Part shown: positions 7,656 to 14,164 of the stretch, piece by piece | Numbering within the stretch: the stretch's first letter is position 1 | How the letters are laid out: every line of letters begins with the position of its first letter | NCBI GenBank assembly: GCA_934503195.1 | Contig: CAKSVM010000047.1 | Coordinates: 1 to 24,816 of the forward strand | Direction of reading: 5' to 3' | Source of the DNA: an uncultured Eubacteriales bacterium | Lineage (GTDB): Bacteria > Bacillota > Clostridia > Oscillospirales > CAG-272 | Length of the DNA stretch: 24,816 nucleotides | Program-made: the position numbers and the translations under genes | Notes under the pieces: model-generated | The model's input: the letters and a program-made list of their open reading frames with translations, nothing else | What the model was told of the DNA's origin: nothing | The model's database searches: none

Positions 7656-8153
7656 TCAGTTTTCTTCAGAGCCGTCAGACTCATCAGAGGAATACGAATC
7701 GTCAGGTTCGATCGGCGTGGCCTTTTTGACGATTTCGATCGGCTCGCCGCCCATCAGAGCGGTCAGCTCCTCGATTCTTTCAAGCGGGAATGGCGGCTGG
7801 CTGAGCGGACGCATCGCGATTGACATGAGCTTCATCGGATTGTCGTCGGCGGCGACGCGGTTCGAGCTGAGCGCGCCGCAGCGGTTGCAGCTATGAATTA
7901 TCGCCCATTCGCCGTTCTTTCTGACCCAGACCGAAATCGGCTCCATGATGCCGCCGCAGTCGGAGGCGCGGTCGCCGGGTTCAACGTCGACGTGGAGACT
8001 CGAAAGGCAGTTCGGGCAGTGATTGCGGTGATCGCTTCCGGCGTTTTCGGGCGTGACAAGACGTCCGCAGACCTTGCAGGTGAAGCTGTCGTTGCAGGGA
8101 TGGTTTTTGAAATAACCCTTTTCGTACTGTTTGCGTTTGTTTTCGCGGTTCAT
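7656..8153 (-). CDS. RNHCP-domain zinc-ribbon protein
   Basis: A 165-residue small protein with the RNHCP signature itself: residues 42-49 read HRNHCPNC. It carries CxxC pairs at 26-29, 46-49 and in HSCNRCG near residue 90, which look like zinc ligands, and an acidic serine-rich tail after residue 150. The family is widespread in bacteria; no reaction is assigned that I know of. The ATG is preceded by a GGAGGA ribosome binding site (8158-8163). The gene lies 61 bases behind the acetyltransferase on the same strand with no terminator between them, only a small palindrome, so the two are probably cotranscribed. Family assignment is firm; function unknown. Confidence 0.88.
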   Translation of the reverse strand: MNRENKRKQYEKGYFKNHPCNDSFTCKVCGRLVTPENAGSDHRNHCPNCLSSLHVDVEPGDRASDCGGIMEPISVWVRKNGEWAIIHSCNRCGALSSNRVAADDNPMKLMSIAMRPLSQPPFPLERIEELTALMGGEPIEIVKKATPIEPDDSYSSDESDGSEEN

Positions 8154-8169
8154 TTTTTCCTCCGATGAT

Positions 8170-8214
8170 CAGGAAAACGCTGATTTAATGTGTTTCACAT
8201 TATTCAGCTAATCC
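8170..8214. repeat. Small palindromic repeat element, long copy
   Basis: Outer arms CAGGAAAACGCTGAT and TATTCAGCTAATCC flank an inner hairpin TAATGTG-TTT-CACATTA-like core. The same two arms, without the inner 16 bases, occur at 18387-18414. The element touches the stop codon of the acetyltransferase gene, and on the - strand RNA it folds with GCTGA/TCAGC as the outer stem. It resembles a REP-like or miniature-element remnant. Confidence 0.65.
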
Positions 8215-8841
8215 TCAGAATTTGAGATTTTGCATATCTCCCGACATTATCGCGGGGAGATTTTCTTTTATTTTTTCGGCCGGCTGATCCCACCAGCGAA
8301 GGTCGAGAAGAGCCTTGATTGTATCGTCGTCGAAGCGTTTGCGGATCGGTCTTGCGGGGACGCCGCCGACGATCGTGTAGGGTTCGACGTCCTTTGTCAC
8401 GACTGCGCGCGCGCCGATTATCGCGCCGTCACCGATTCTGACGCCCGAGAGGATCGTCGCGTGATAGCCGATCCAGACGTCGTTTCCGACTACAATATCG
8501 CCCTTGTTGTCCCACGCCGACGCGATGTTCTTGGGGTCGAGTTCCCATTCCTCGAAGAAAATCGGGAAGGGATAGGTCGAAAGCGAGCTTTGTGTGTGGT
8601 TCGCGCTGGTGAAGATGAAGCGCGCGCCGCAGGCGATTGAGCAGAATCTGCCGATTTTCAGTCTGTCGCGGTTGACTTTGTAGTGGTAGAGTACGCAGTT
8701 CTTTTCGAAATCGCGCGGGTCGTTTTCGAAATCGTTGTACATTGTGTATTCGCCGACCTCGATTTCGGGGTCAGAGACGACCGAACGGAGGTAGACTGTC
8801 TGCCTGTCGTTCGGGCGGGGATAGATTTTTTCCGGAATCAT
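8215..8841 (-). CDS. Xenobiotic acetyltransferase, XAT/CatB-Vat type
   Basis: A 208-residue hexapeptide-repeat acetyltransferase with the normal length of the XAT class (chloramphenicol acetyltransferase CatB, streptogramin acetyltransferase Vat). The N-terminal part has the VGEYTMYNDFEN segment typical of the class; His82 in SANHTQSS matches the catalytic His; residues about 115-165 form the left-handed beta-helix (IVVGNDVWIGYHATILSGVRIGDGAIIGARAVVTKDV is the region), then VGGVPARPIRKRF. The known reaction is transfer of acetyl from acetyl-CoA to a drug hydroxyl; substrate choice cannot be read from sequence, and many chromosomal members have no proven resistance role. The ATG at 8841 has AAGGAG eight bases upstream; a farther in-frame TTG lies inside the leader hairpin. 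The gene has an attenuator-like leader with a six-codon reading frame. Confidence 0.88.
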   Translation of the reverse strand: MIPEKIYPRPNDRQTVYLRSVVSDPEIEVGEYTMYNDFENDPRDFEKNCVLYHYKVNRDRLKIGRFCSIACGARFIFTSANHTQSSLSTYPFPIFFEEWELDPKNIASAWDNKGDIVVGNDVWIGYHATILSGVRIGDGAIIGARAVVTKDVEPYTIVGGVPARPIRKRFDDDTIKALLDLRWWDQPAEKIKENLPAIMSGDMQNLKF

Positions 8842-8863
8842 TGATTTTTCTCCTTTTTTCTGT

Positions 8864-8892
8864 AAAAATTGCCGGATTCCGGAATCAGACAA
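8864..8892 (-). terminator. Attenuator-like hairpin in the acetyltransferase leader
   Basis: On the - strand TTGTCTGATT and AATCCGGCAA pair around CCGG with one mismatch and one G-T pair, followed directly by TTTTT (8864-8868). It lies between promoter and gene and overlaps the end of the six-codon leader reading frame, the usual layout of a ribosome-controlled transcription attenuator. Stem strength is only moderate. Confidence 0.6.
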
Positions 8893-8905
8893 TGCAGCGT
8901 TTCAC
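8885..8905 (-). CDS. Putative leader peptide MKRCIV of the acetyltransferase gene
   Basis: A six-codon reading frame GTG AAA CGC TGC ATT GTC TGA, giving MKRCIV. It starts about 24 bases behind the predicted transcript start and has a good ribosome binding site, GAGAGGTGG, five bases before the GTG. Its stop codon lies inside the left arm of the terminator-like hairpin, so a ribosome sitting on the last codons would keep the hairpin open. Short leaders of this type control several antibiotic-resistance genes in Firmicutes. The length is too small to prove translation. Confidence 0.5.
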   Translation of the reverse strand: MKRCIV

Positions 8906-8935
8906 GGTACCACCTCTCAGCTAAACATTATTAGC

Positions 8936-8964
8936 ATTATATCACAAATCGGCGAGTCTGTCAA
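8936..8964 (-). promoter_or_regulatory. Sigma-A promoter of the acetyltransferase gene
   Basis: A full-consensus promoter on the - strand: TTGACA (8959-8964), 17-bp spacer, TATAAT (8936-8941), with TGA before the -10 box. The predicted start is near 8929, giving a leader of about 88 bases. Such a strong promoter before a drug-modifying gene suits control by attenuation rather than by initiation. Confidence 0.92.
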
Positions 8965-9025
8965 GAGGAAACAGAAATAAAACCGAATTTACAAAATATT
9001 TACAGTCATCTTCCACGAAAATGAC

Positions 9026-9054
9026 CTGACATTGCCGATAAAACGTGGTACAAT
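9026..9054 (+). promoter_or_regulatory. Sigma-A promoter of the decayed Rpn-family gene
   Basis: CTGACA (9026-9031), 17-bp spacer, TACAAT (9049-9054) with TGG directly before it. The predicted start near 9061 leaves only about 15 bases before the ATG at 9076; GGTGA (9066-9070) may serve as ribosome binding site. Confidence 0.8.
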
Positions 9055-9075
9055 ACTTATAAGACGGTGACGCGA

Positions 9076-9772
9076 ATGACAGAAGAAGTGAAAAAACAGC
9101 GCGAGCGTCGGATGGCGATCCTCGCGGAGTTCACTCTGATGGACGATGTTTTCATGTCCGAGGTGCTTGACGGGCAGAACGAGATTGTAGAACTGATTTT
9201 GAGAATAATTCTTGAACGCGACGATCTCAGAGTAACGAGCGTTGAGACGCAGAGGGAATACAAAAGCCACACGATGCGCTCGATAAGGCTCGACGTGAAG
9301 GCTGTCGACGCGGCGGGAAGAGATCTATGACATCAAGATCCAGCGGTCTGACAGAGGCACTGGCGCGCGCCGTGCGAGGTTCTACAGCAGCATGATCGAC
9401 CGCGAGCTTCTCGAAAAGCCGCGGGATTTTGACGAGCTTGTCGACACGTATGTGATATTCATAACCGGGAAGGATCGGTTCGGGAAAGGACTTCCGTTAT
9501 ATCACATCGAGCGCAGGATCGCCGAGCGTGTGAAGTATTTCAAGGAAGAAGAAGGAGGTCACGGACATATGAATCGGCTTTGGGAAGAATTGATTGAAGA
9601 GGAGCGCGCGAAAGCGGCGAAGGAAGCGGTTGCTAAGGCTGAACACGACAACGCGGTGGATTTTACCAAAACACTTCTTGAAATGAATAAGCTTTCATAC
9701 GGTGAAATCGCAAAAGCTTCCAAGCTCACACTCGAAGAGGTTAAGGCTATTTCCAGTGGCAAAACCGCCTGA
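9076..9772 (+). pseudogene. Rpn-family (PD-(D/E)XK) nuclease/putative transposase, broken
   Basis: Remains of a recombination-promoting nuclease (Rpn/YhgA-like, also annotated PD-(D/E)XK transposase). The first part, MTEEVKKQRERRMAILAEFT to VKAVDAAGR, ends by frameshift at TGA 9328-9330. From about 9323 the next frame continues with IYDIKIQRSDRGTGARRARF and FYSSMIDRELLE, so removing one base near 9319-9322 restores the usual GR-IYDI core. A second defect follows: YHIERRI runs straight into AERVKYFKEEE, while intact relatives have some 40 residues between these motifs, so an in-frame deletion is likely. The helical tail (LWEELIEEERAKAAKEAVAKA) and a helix-turn-helix-like end (SYGEIAKASKLTLEEVKAIS) remain. 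Promoter and terminator are intact. A frameshift alone could be a sequencing error; the deletion makes true decay more likely. Confidence 0.82.
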
Positions 9773-9787
9773 CAATCTGTAACGAAA

Positions 9788-9820
9788 CGCCATCCGGGTT
9801 TTTTCCGGATGGCGGTTTTT
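9788..9820 (+). terminator. Intrinsic terminator behind the Rpn-family pseudogene
   Basis: Stem CGCCATCCGG / CCGGATGGCG around a GTTTTTT loop, followed by GTTTTTT. It lies 15 bases behind the pseudogene stop and touches the stop of the converging citrate synthase gene. On the - strand only a short T tract follows, so use there is less sure. Confidence 0.88.
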
Positions 9821-11232
9821 TAATAATCGGTCAGGTGACGCTCCTCGATCGGCGTGTAGCCGCGCGTTTTCGCGATTGCCTTGTAGGCCGGGCGGATGAT
9901 CCGCTTTCCGGTACAGACCTCCTCGATCCGGTGCGCGCACCAACCCGCGATTCTCGCGATCGCGAAAAGCGGTGTGTAAAGCTCCTGCGGGATTCCGAGC
10001 ATACGGTAGACAAGCCCGGAATAAAGGTCGACGTTCGCGCAGATGTTCTTGTCGAGTCCCTTGTACCTCGCGTAAACCTCGGGCGTCAGACGCTCGATCG
10101 ATTCGAGAAGCGCGAACTCGCGCTCGAATTCGCTTCCTTTGGCGAGATCCTTCGCGTACTTTTTCAGCATCACGGCTCGCGGATCGGACAGCGTGTAGAT
10201 CGCGTGTCCCATTCCGTAGATCAGTCCCGAATGGTCGCCTTCCTCGCCGCGGATAAGCTTTTCGAGGAAGGACGCGACCTCGTCGTCGTTTTCCCAGTGT
10301 TCGACGCCCGCCTTGACGTAGTCGAACATCTCCTGAACCTTTATGTTCGCGCCGCCGTGCTTCGGTCCCTTCAATGAACAGATTGCCGACGCGATCGCCG
10401 AATACGTGTCGCTTCCCGACGACGATACGACACGGCAGGTGAACGCCGAGTTGTTACCGCCGCCATGCTCGGCGTGCAGAACCAGACAGAGGTCGAGAAG
10501 CTTTGCCTCGTCCTCGGTGAACGAGCAGTCGGGACGCATGATTCTGAGGAAGTTCTGCGCCGTTGAGAGGTTGTTCTGCGGGTTGTGTATGTTAAGACTC
10601 TCTCCGTAGAAATAGCTCCGGTTGAACGCGTAGGCCTGCGCTGCGATGATCGGAAGCCGCGCGAGAAGCTGCATCGACTGGCGGAGCATATTCTCAAGGC
10701 TCGTCTCGTCGGGGTTTTCGTCGTAGGCGTAGAGCGAGAGGACGGCCGTCGCGATCTTGTTCATCAGCGACTGGGTCGGCGCGCGCATGATCACCTCGTC
10801 GGTGAATCTCGGCGGCAGGAAACGGTAGGACGACAGAAGCGTGTCGTAGTCCTCAAGCTGCTTTTTCGTCGGGAGGTCGCCGAAGAAGAGGAGATATGAC
10901 GTCTCCTCGAAGCCGTAGCGTCCCTCGGTTGTGTAGCCGCGGATCAGATCGGCGACGTTGTAGCCGCGATAATAGAGTTCGCCCTCGATCGGTACCTTAT
11001 CGCCCTCGTTGATGATATATCCGTGCGCGTTACCGATCTTGGTGATTCCGGCCATGACTCCGGTGCCGTCGGGATTGCGCAGACCGCGCTTGACATTGTA
11101 GTTTGTGAAGGCGGCCGCCGGTATCGAATAGCTTTCACGACAGCCGACGAGCAGTGAATCGAACAGTTCATGATTGTCGACCGAATGGGTGAAATTGTTT
11201 GCGAAAGAATTATTTAAGTCTCTGGGCTGCAT
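9820..11232 (-). CDS. gltA: Citrate synthase
   Basis: A 470-residue citrate synthase that condenses acetyl-CoA and oxaloacetate to citrate, the entry to the (often partial) TCA branch feeding glutamate synthesis in anaerobes. The catalytic residues are present: His292 in GPKHGGAN, His343 in GMGHAIY and Asp402 in NVDLYSG; His253 and His256 lie in LHAEHGGGNNS. In the usual GHRVYK motif the Arg is replaced by Ala here (GHAIY), a variation seen in the long clostridial forms. The N-terminal extension of about 55 residues before GVMAGITKIG also fits that long group. The ATG is preceded by AGAAAGGAA and by a consensus promoter at 11268-11296. It is a single-gene unit. A 2-methylcitrate synthase activity cannot be ruled out from sequence. 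Confidence 0.94.
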   Translation of the reverse strand: MQPRDLNNSFANNFTHSVDNHELFDSLLVGCRESYSIPAAAFTNYNVKRGLRNPDGTGVMAGITKIGNAHGYIINEGDKVPIEGELYYRGYNVADLIRGYTTEGRYGFEETSYLLFFGDLPTKKQLEDYDTLLSSYRFLPPRFTDEVIMRAPTQSLMNKIATAVLSLYAYDENPDETSLENMLRQSMQLLARLPIIAAQAYAFNRSYFYGESLNIHNPQNNLSTAQNFLRIMRPDCSFTEDEAKLLDLCLVLHAEHGGGNNSAFTCRVVSSSGSDTYSAIASAICSLKGPKHGGANIKVQEMFDYVKAGVEHWENDDEVASFLEKLIRGEEGDHSGLIYGMGHAIYTLSDPRAVMLKKYAKDLAKGSEFEREFALLESIERLTPEVYARYKGLDKNICANVDLYSGLVYRMLGIPQELYTPLFAIARIAGWCAHRIEEVCTGKRIIRPAYKAIAKTRGYTPIEERHLTDY

Positions 11233-11267
11233 GACAGATTCCTTTCTGCGATTTAGTGGTAGATATT

Positions 11268-11296
11268 ATTATATCACACTTACTCAAAAAATGCAA
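11268..11296 (-). promoter_or_regulatory. Sigma-A promoter of gltA
   Basis: On the - strand TTGCAT (11291-11296), a 17-bp spacer and TATAAT (11268-11273) with TGA directly before it. The predicted leader is about 29 bases and simple. The gap from here to 11412 is AT-rich and shows no other feature. Confidence 0.88.
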
Positions 11297-11412
11297 GAGG
11301 TTTTTCAAAAAAATTCAAAATAATTTACTTTATTTTAAGATTCAGAGGATGTCAGGGGGTTTTGACCTCGCTTGTGAAAAATTACTTTCCCGAGCTTGCA
11401 AAGAGAAAGGAT

Positions 11413-11442
11413 AAAAAAATCTCCCGCCCGAGCGGGAGATTT
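11413..11442 (-). terminator. Intrinsic terminator behind the broken solute-binding gene
   Basis: An 11-bp perfect stem AAATCTCCCGC with its complement around a four-base loop, followed on the - strand by seven T. It lies eight bases behind the stop of the pseudogene, so the 3' control of the old transcription unit is still intact. Confidence 0.93.
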
Positions 11443-11450
11443 CCTGACGA

Positions 11451-12900
11451 TTATTCGCCGAAAGCGGCCATGATCGTTTCGATGTTCTTTTCAACTCTTG
11501 CCTTGGAGGCCGCGATGATCGACGCGGGCTCGTCGGTTCCGCCCTTGCAGACAAGGTTGTTGATCGCCGACTTCATTTCGCCGTTGACGTTTAAGAAGGA
11601 CGCGATGTCGATTCCGCGGCCTTCGCGGATGATCTTGAGCATATCGATCGAATCGTCGTTTCTGAGTCCCTTCTGCGAGACGGTGACATCGTAGTAAACC
11701 GGGAGAACGGTTTCGTTGCTCTCATAGGTGAGCGCGTCGAGGATCACACCGCTGCGTTCGAGGTCGGGGTTCGTGACCGGGATGCAGAGGAGAGCGGAGC
11801 CGTCGTTGATCAGCGAACGGTAGCCGTCCTGCGACTCATCAAGCTTCGGCATCGGGAGAATTCCGAACGAATCCTTCATGTCGCGCTCTTCAATCGCGGT
11901 CTTAAGCTCTCCGGTCATGAACATAGCGCGGCCGTTTGCGAACATCTCGATATAGCCCTCCGGAATTCCCTTCGCGCTGTTGTCGAATCTGACGTAGCCC
12001 GAATCGAGGTTGAAGAGGGTCTTCATCTTGTCGACGACGTTGTAGAAGGCGTCGGACTCGATCGTGAGCCTGTACTTTCCGTCGACGTTCTTCATGTAAT
12101 CGCAGCCGGCGGTGTAGATGAAGGCCTGAGGCGAGCCGTCATGACCCGCGATTCCGTAGACGCACTTGCCGTTGGCGTTCCAGCTCGTGAAGCTCTCGTC
12201 GCCGTTGAGGTTAGCGGCTCCCGCGACGTATTCGTTGAGCTTGTCGATTGTCCACTTGCCGTCACGGACGAGCTGATAGGGGAATTCCATCTTGTGGTTC
12301 GTCATAATCGTCTCGTTGAAGAACATACACCAAGCGAAGTCGGAGCTTTCGAGCATCAGCGGGCCCGACGCGCCGTAGAGGTGATTGTTGATCGTCAGCG
12401 AGTCGTTTATGACGTGATCCCAGTAGTCCTCGTCGAGCTTCAGCGTGCTTATCGACTTGAGATTGACGAGATTTCCGTCGGTGATGACGCCGATTCCGAA
12501 TTTCAGATTGAGGTAAGCGGCGTCGTACTGATCGTCGCCGGCCATGACCGAGTTCGAGACGAGCGCGAGGATTTCACTCTGCGCCGCGCCCCAGCTGGTG
12601 AAGGTGTGCTGAATTTCCTTCATCCTGAAGCCGAGCTTTTCCTCGACTTTACGGTTGCGGTTGTAGATCGCGTCGCTGAGCTTTTCTCCGGTCTGCTCGG
12701 TCTCGTCGACACGGATCGTGCAGTTGACGTACTTGTCGAAGTTGAGGACGCGGAACTCATATCCGCCGTAATCGACCGGGGTACTTGTAGCCGGTCTCCT
12801 CAACGGTTGTGTCAGAAGACGAGGTGGTGTCCTTGGAATCGGTCACCTTCGGCTCGTTCTGTCCGCCGGATCCGCAGGAGGCGAGGATCAGAGCGGCGTG
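11451..12900 (-). pseudogene. ABC transporter extracellular solute-binding lipoprotein, broken
   Basis: A family-1-like solute-binding protein of about 480 residues when joined. The start is missing: the frame begins directly at the TGA of the DUF6472 gene with HAALILASCGSGG, the second half of a lipoprotein signal with its lipobox Cys (codon 12874-12876), but no MKK-type start precedes it. A frameshift follows in the G run at 12778-12781: the first frame reads DTTVEETGYKYP and the next resumes with VDYGGYEFRVLNFDKY; one base less in the run joins them. The rest, to IIAASKARVEKNIETIMAAF, is well preserved and looks like a normal C-lobe. No permease genes lie next to it. The lost start is a real rearrangement; the frameshift could be a sequencing error. 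Confidence 0.8.
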
Positions 12901-13092
12901 TCAATTCTGTTTCTGGACGCTTTTATATTCGTCGTAGAATTTGTAATAATGGCATACAACGTCGCGGTGCGACTCGAAACGATAGACCTCGTCCTCGTCA
13001 AGATCGATGTTGCAGACGTAGGACTGGAGATCGTCGTCAAAGACGTAGTATTCGCAGGTTTCACACGACGGCTTGATTTTCTTGTGTTCCAT
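12901..13092 (-). CDS. DUF6472-like small cysteine protein
   Basis: A 63-residue protein with four cysteines (10, 13, 27 and 47) in a CxxC...C...C pattern, an aromatic-acidic middle (YYVFDDD, IDLDEDEVYRF) and the ending YYKFYDEYKSVQKQN. I recognise it as DUF6472-like, a small family common in Clostridia with no assigned function; a zinc site is plausible. A GAGGG ribosome binding site stands six bases before the ATG. The start lies only about 12 bases behind the rplM-rpsI terminator and no promoter fits between them, so expression probably depends on read-through from the ribosomal operon. Its stop codon directly touches the truncated solute-binding gene. Confidence 0.75.
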   Translation of the reverse strand: MEHKKIKPSCETCEYYVFDDDLQSYVCNIDLDEDEVYRFESHRDVVCHYYKFYDEYKSVQKQN

Positions 13093-13104
13093 CTTTCCCT
13101 CATG

Positions 13105-13135
13105 AAAAATTCCCGAAGCGACGCTTCGGGAATTT
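13105..13135 (-). terminator. Terminator behind rpsI
   Basis: A perfect 13-bp stem AAATTCCCGAAGC with its complement around a three-base loop, then TTTTTC on the - strand. A smaller CCCC-ATTC-GGGG hairpin (13142-13153) precedes it. It ends the rplM-rpsI transcript and stands directly before the DUF6472 start. Confidence 0.92.
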
Positions 13136-13158
13136 GTGGTGCCCCATTCGGGGTGAAA

Positions 13159-13560
13159 TTATCTCTTCGAGAACTGCGGTGCGCGGCGAGCTGCCTTGAG
13201 ACCGTACTTCTTTCTTTCCTTCATTCTCGGGTCACGAGTGAGGAAGCCTGCCTTCTTGAGAGACGGACGGAAGGTCTCGTCTGCCTGAAGAAGCGCGCGG
13301 GAAAGGCCGTGACGGATCGCGCCTGCCTGACCGGAGAGTCCGCCGCCCTTGACGTTTGCGATGATGTCGAACTTGCCTTCGGTTCCGGTAACGCCGAAGG
13401 GCTGGTTGATGATGAGCTTGAGAGTCTCAAGGCCGAAATATTCGTCAGCCGACTTGCCGTTGACCGTGATCATGCCGGTGCCCGGAACGATGCGGACGCG
13501 TGCGATGGACTTCTTTCTTCTGCCGGTGCCGTAGAAATACGGCTTTGCACTTGTGTACAT
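13159..13560 (-). CDS. rpsI: Small-subunit ribosomal protein S9 (uS9)
   Basis: A 133-residue S9 of normal length. It shows YFYGTGRRKKSIARVRIVPG at the start, TVNGKSADEYF, the GGGLSGQAGAIRHGLSRAL core and the universal C-terminal tail RRAPQFSKR, which reaches the P-site tRNA in the ribosome. The ATG has a GGAGGGAG site about eight bases upstream. It lies 20 bases behind rplM, the order found in most bacteria, and is closed by its own terminator. Confidence 0.98.
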   Translation of the reverse strand: MYTSAKPYFYGTGRRKKSIARVRIVPGTGMITVNGKSADEYFGLETLKLIINQPFGVTGTEGKFDIIANVKGGGLSGQAGAIRHGLSRALLQADETFRPSLKKAGFLTRDPRMKERKKYGLKAARRAPQFSKR

Positions 13561-13580
13561 TGTTTATTCTCCCTCCGTAA

Positions 13581-14012
13581 TTACTGAGCCGGATAAGCGA
13601 TCGGCTTCTGAGCCTGCTGCTTATGCTCCGCGCCGGCGTAGACCTTCAGGCGGGCGATCTGAGCCGCGCCGAGGCTGTTCTTGGCGAGCATTCCCTTGAC
13701 GGCGAGTTCCATAGCAAGCTCGGGCTTGGTAGCCATGAGGGTGCGGTAGCTCGTCGACTTGAGGCCGCCGATGTAGCCGGAATGACGGTAGTAGAACTTC
13801 TGGTCGAGCTTCTTGCCGGTGAGGACTGCCTTATCGGCGTTGATGATGATTACGAACTCACCGCAGTCGACGTTGGGGGTGAATTCGGGTCTGTGCTTAC
13901 CTCTGAGGATGGTAGCCGCGAGAACGGCGGTCTTGCCGAGGGGCTTGTCCGCTGCGTCGATGACATACCATTTGCGCTCGAGGTTTTCCTTCTTGGCCAT
14001 ATAGGTGGACAT
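13581..14012 (-). CDS. rplM: Large-subunit ribosomal protein L13 (uL13)
   Basis: A 143-residue L13 with ERKWYVIDAADKPLGKTA, ATILRGKHRPEFTPNVDCGE, VIINADKAVLTGKK and the C-terminal MLAKNSLGAAQIARLKVYAG block; L13 is an early assembly protein of the 50S subunit. The start MSTYMAKKE with GGAGGAACC eight bases upstream is the usual clostridial form. It is the first gene of the rplM-rpsI operon, driven by a full-consensus promoter and preceded by a leader of about 117 bases with two strong hairpins, suggesting feedback control by a ribosomal protein. Confidence 0.98.
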   Translation of the reverse strand: MSTYMAKKENLERKWYVIDAADKPLGKTAVLAATILRGKHRPEFTPNVDCGEFVIIINADKAVLTGKKLDQKFYYRHSGYIGGLKSTSYRTLMATKPELAMELAVKGMLAKNSLGAAQIARLKVYAGAEHKQQAQKPIAYPAQ

Positions 14013-14044
14013 ATCTGGTTCCTCCGAATAAATTTTGGTTTGAT

Positions 14045-14119
14045 TGCCGACCGATTGTAAAATCGGTTTTACGGCATGATCCGCGGTGAGCGATCCGGGT
14101 TGCGATCCTCACATACGCG
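14045..14119 (-). promoter_or_regulatory. Structured leader of rplM-rpsI (L13-leader candidate)
   Basis: Two hairpins lie between promoter and rplM. The first (14082-14119) has the stem CGCG, a bulge, GTGAG and GATC, closed by GATC, a bulged G, CTCAC and CGCG, with an eight-base loop. The second (14045-14076) has the outer stem TGCCG/CGGCA and the inner stem CCGATT/AATCGG. No T tract follows, so control at translation is more likely than termination. L13 leaders are known in low-GC Firmicutes; whether this one belongs to that family needs a covariance-model test. Confidence 0.6.
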
Positions 14120-14135
14120 ATATCCGACGCTAGAT

Positions 14136-14164
14136 ATTATACCACATTCCCCTCATCTTGTCAA
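14136..14164 (-). promoter_or_regulatory. Sigma-A promoter of rplM-rpsI
   Basis: A full-consensus promoter on the - strand: TTGACA (14159-14164), 17 bp, TATAAT (14136-14141) with TGG before it. The predicted start is near 14129. Confidence 0.94.

Noticed and set aside
8842..8892. Upstream TTG start for the acetyltransferase.
   Set aside because: It would put coding sequence over the terminator-like hairpin and the AAGGAG site; the ATG at 8841 gives the normal family length.
8903..8916. GGTGGTACCGTG before the acetyltransferase resembles the T-box core of tRNA-sensing leaders.
   Set aside because: The promoter lies only about 24 bases upstream, leaving no room for Stem I and the specifier loop, and the sequence is better explained as a ribosome binding site plus GTG. 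A degenerate T-box remnant cannot be fully excluded.
12141..13076. Long + strand open frame of 311 codons across the solute-binding pseudogene and DUF6472 gene.
   Set aside because: Composition is that of an antisense frame, rich in Val, Asp and Arg; the - strand has recognisable proteins.
12898..13587. + strand open frame of 229 codons across DUF6472 and rpsI.
   Set aside because: It is antisense to the well-identified rpsI and has no ribosome binding site.
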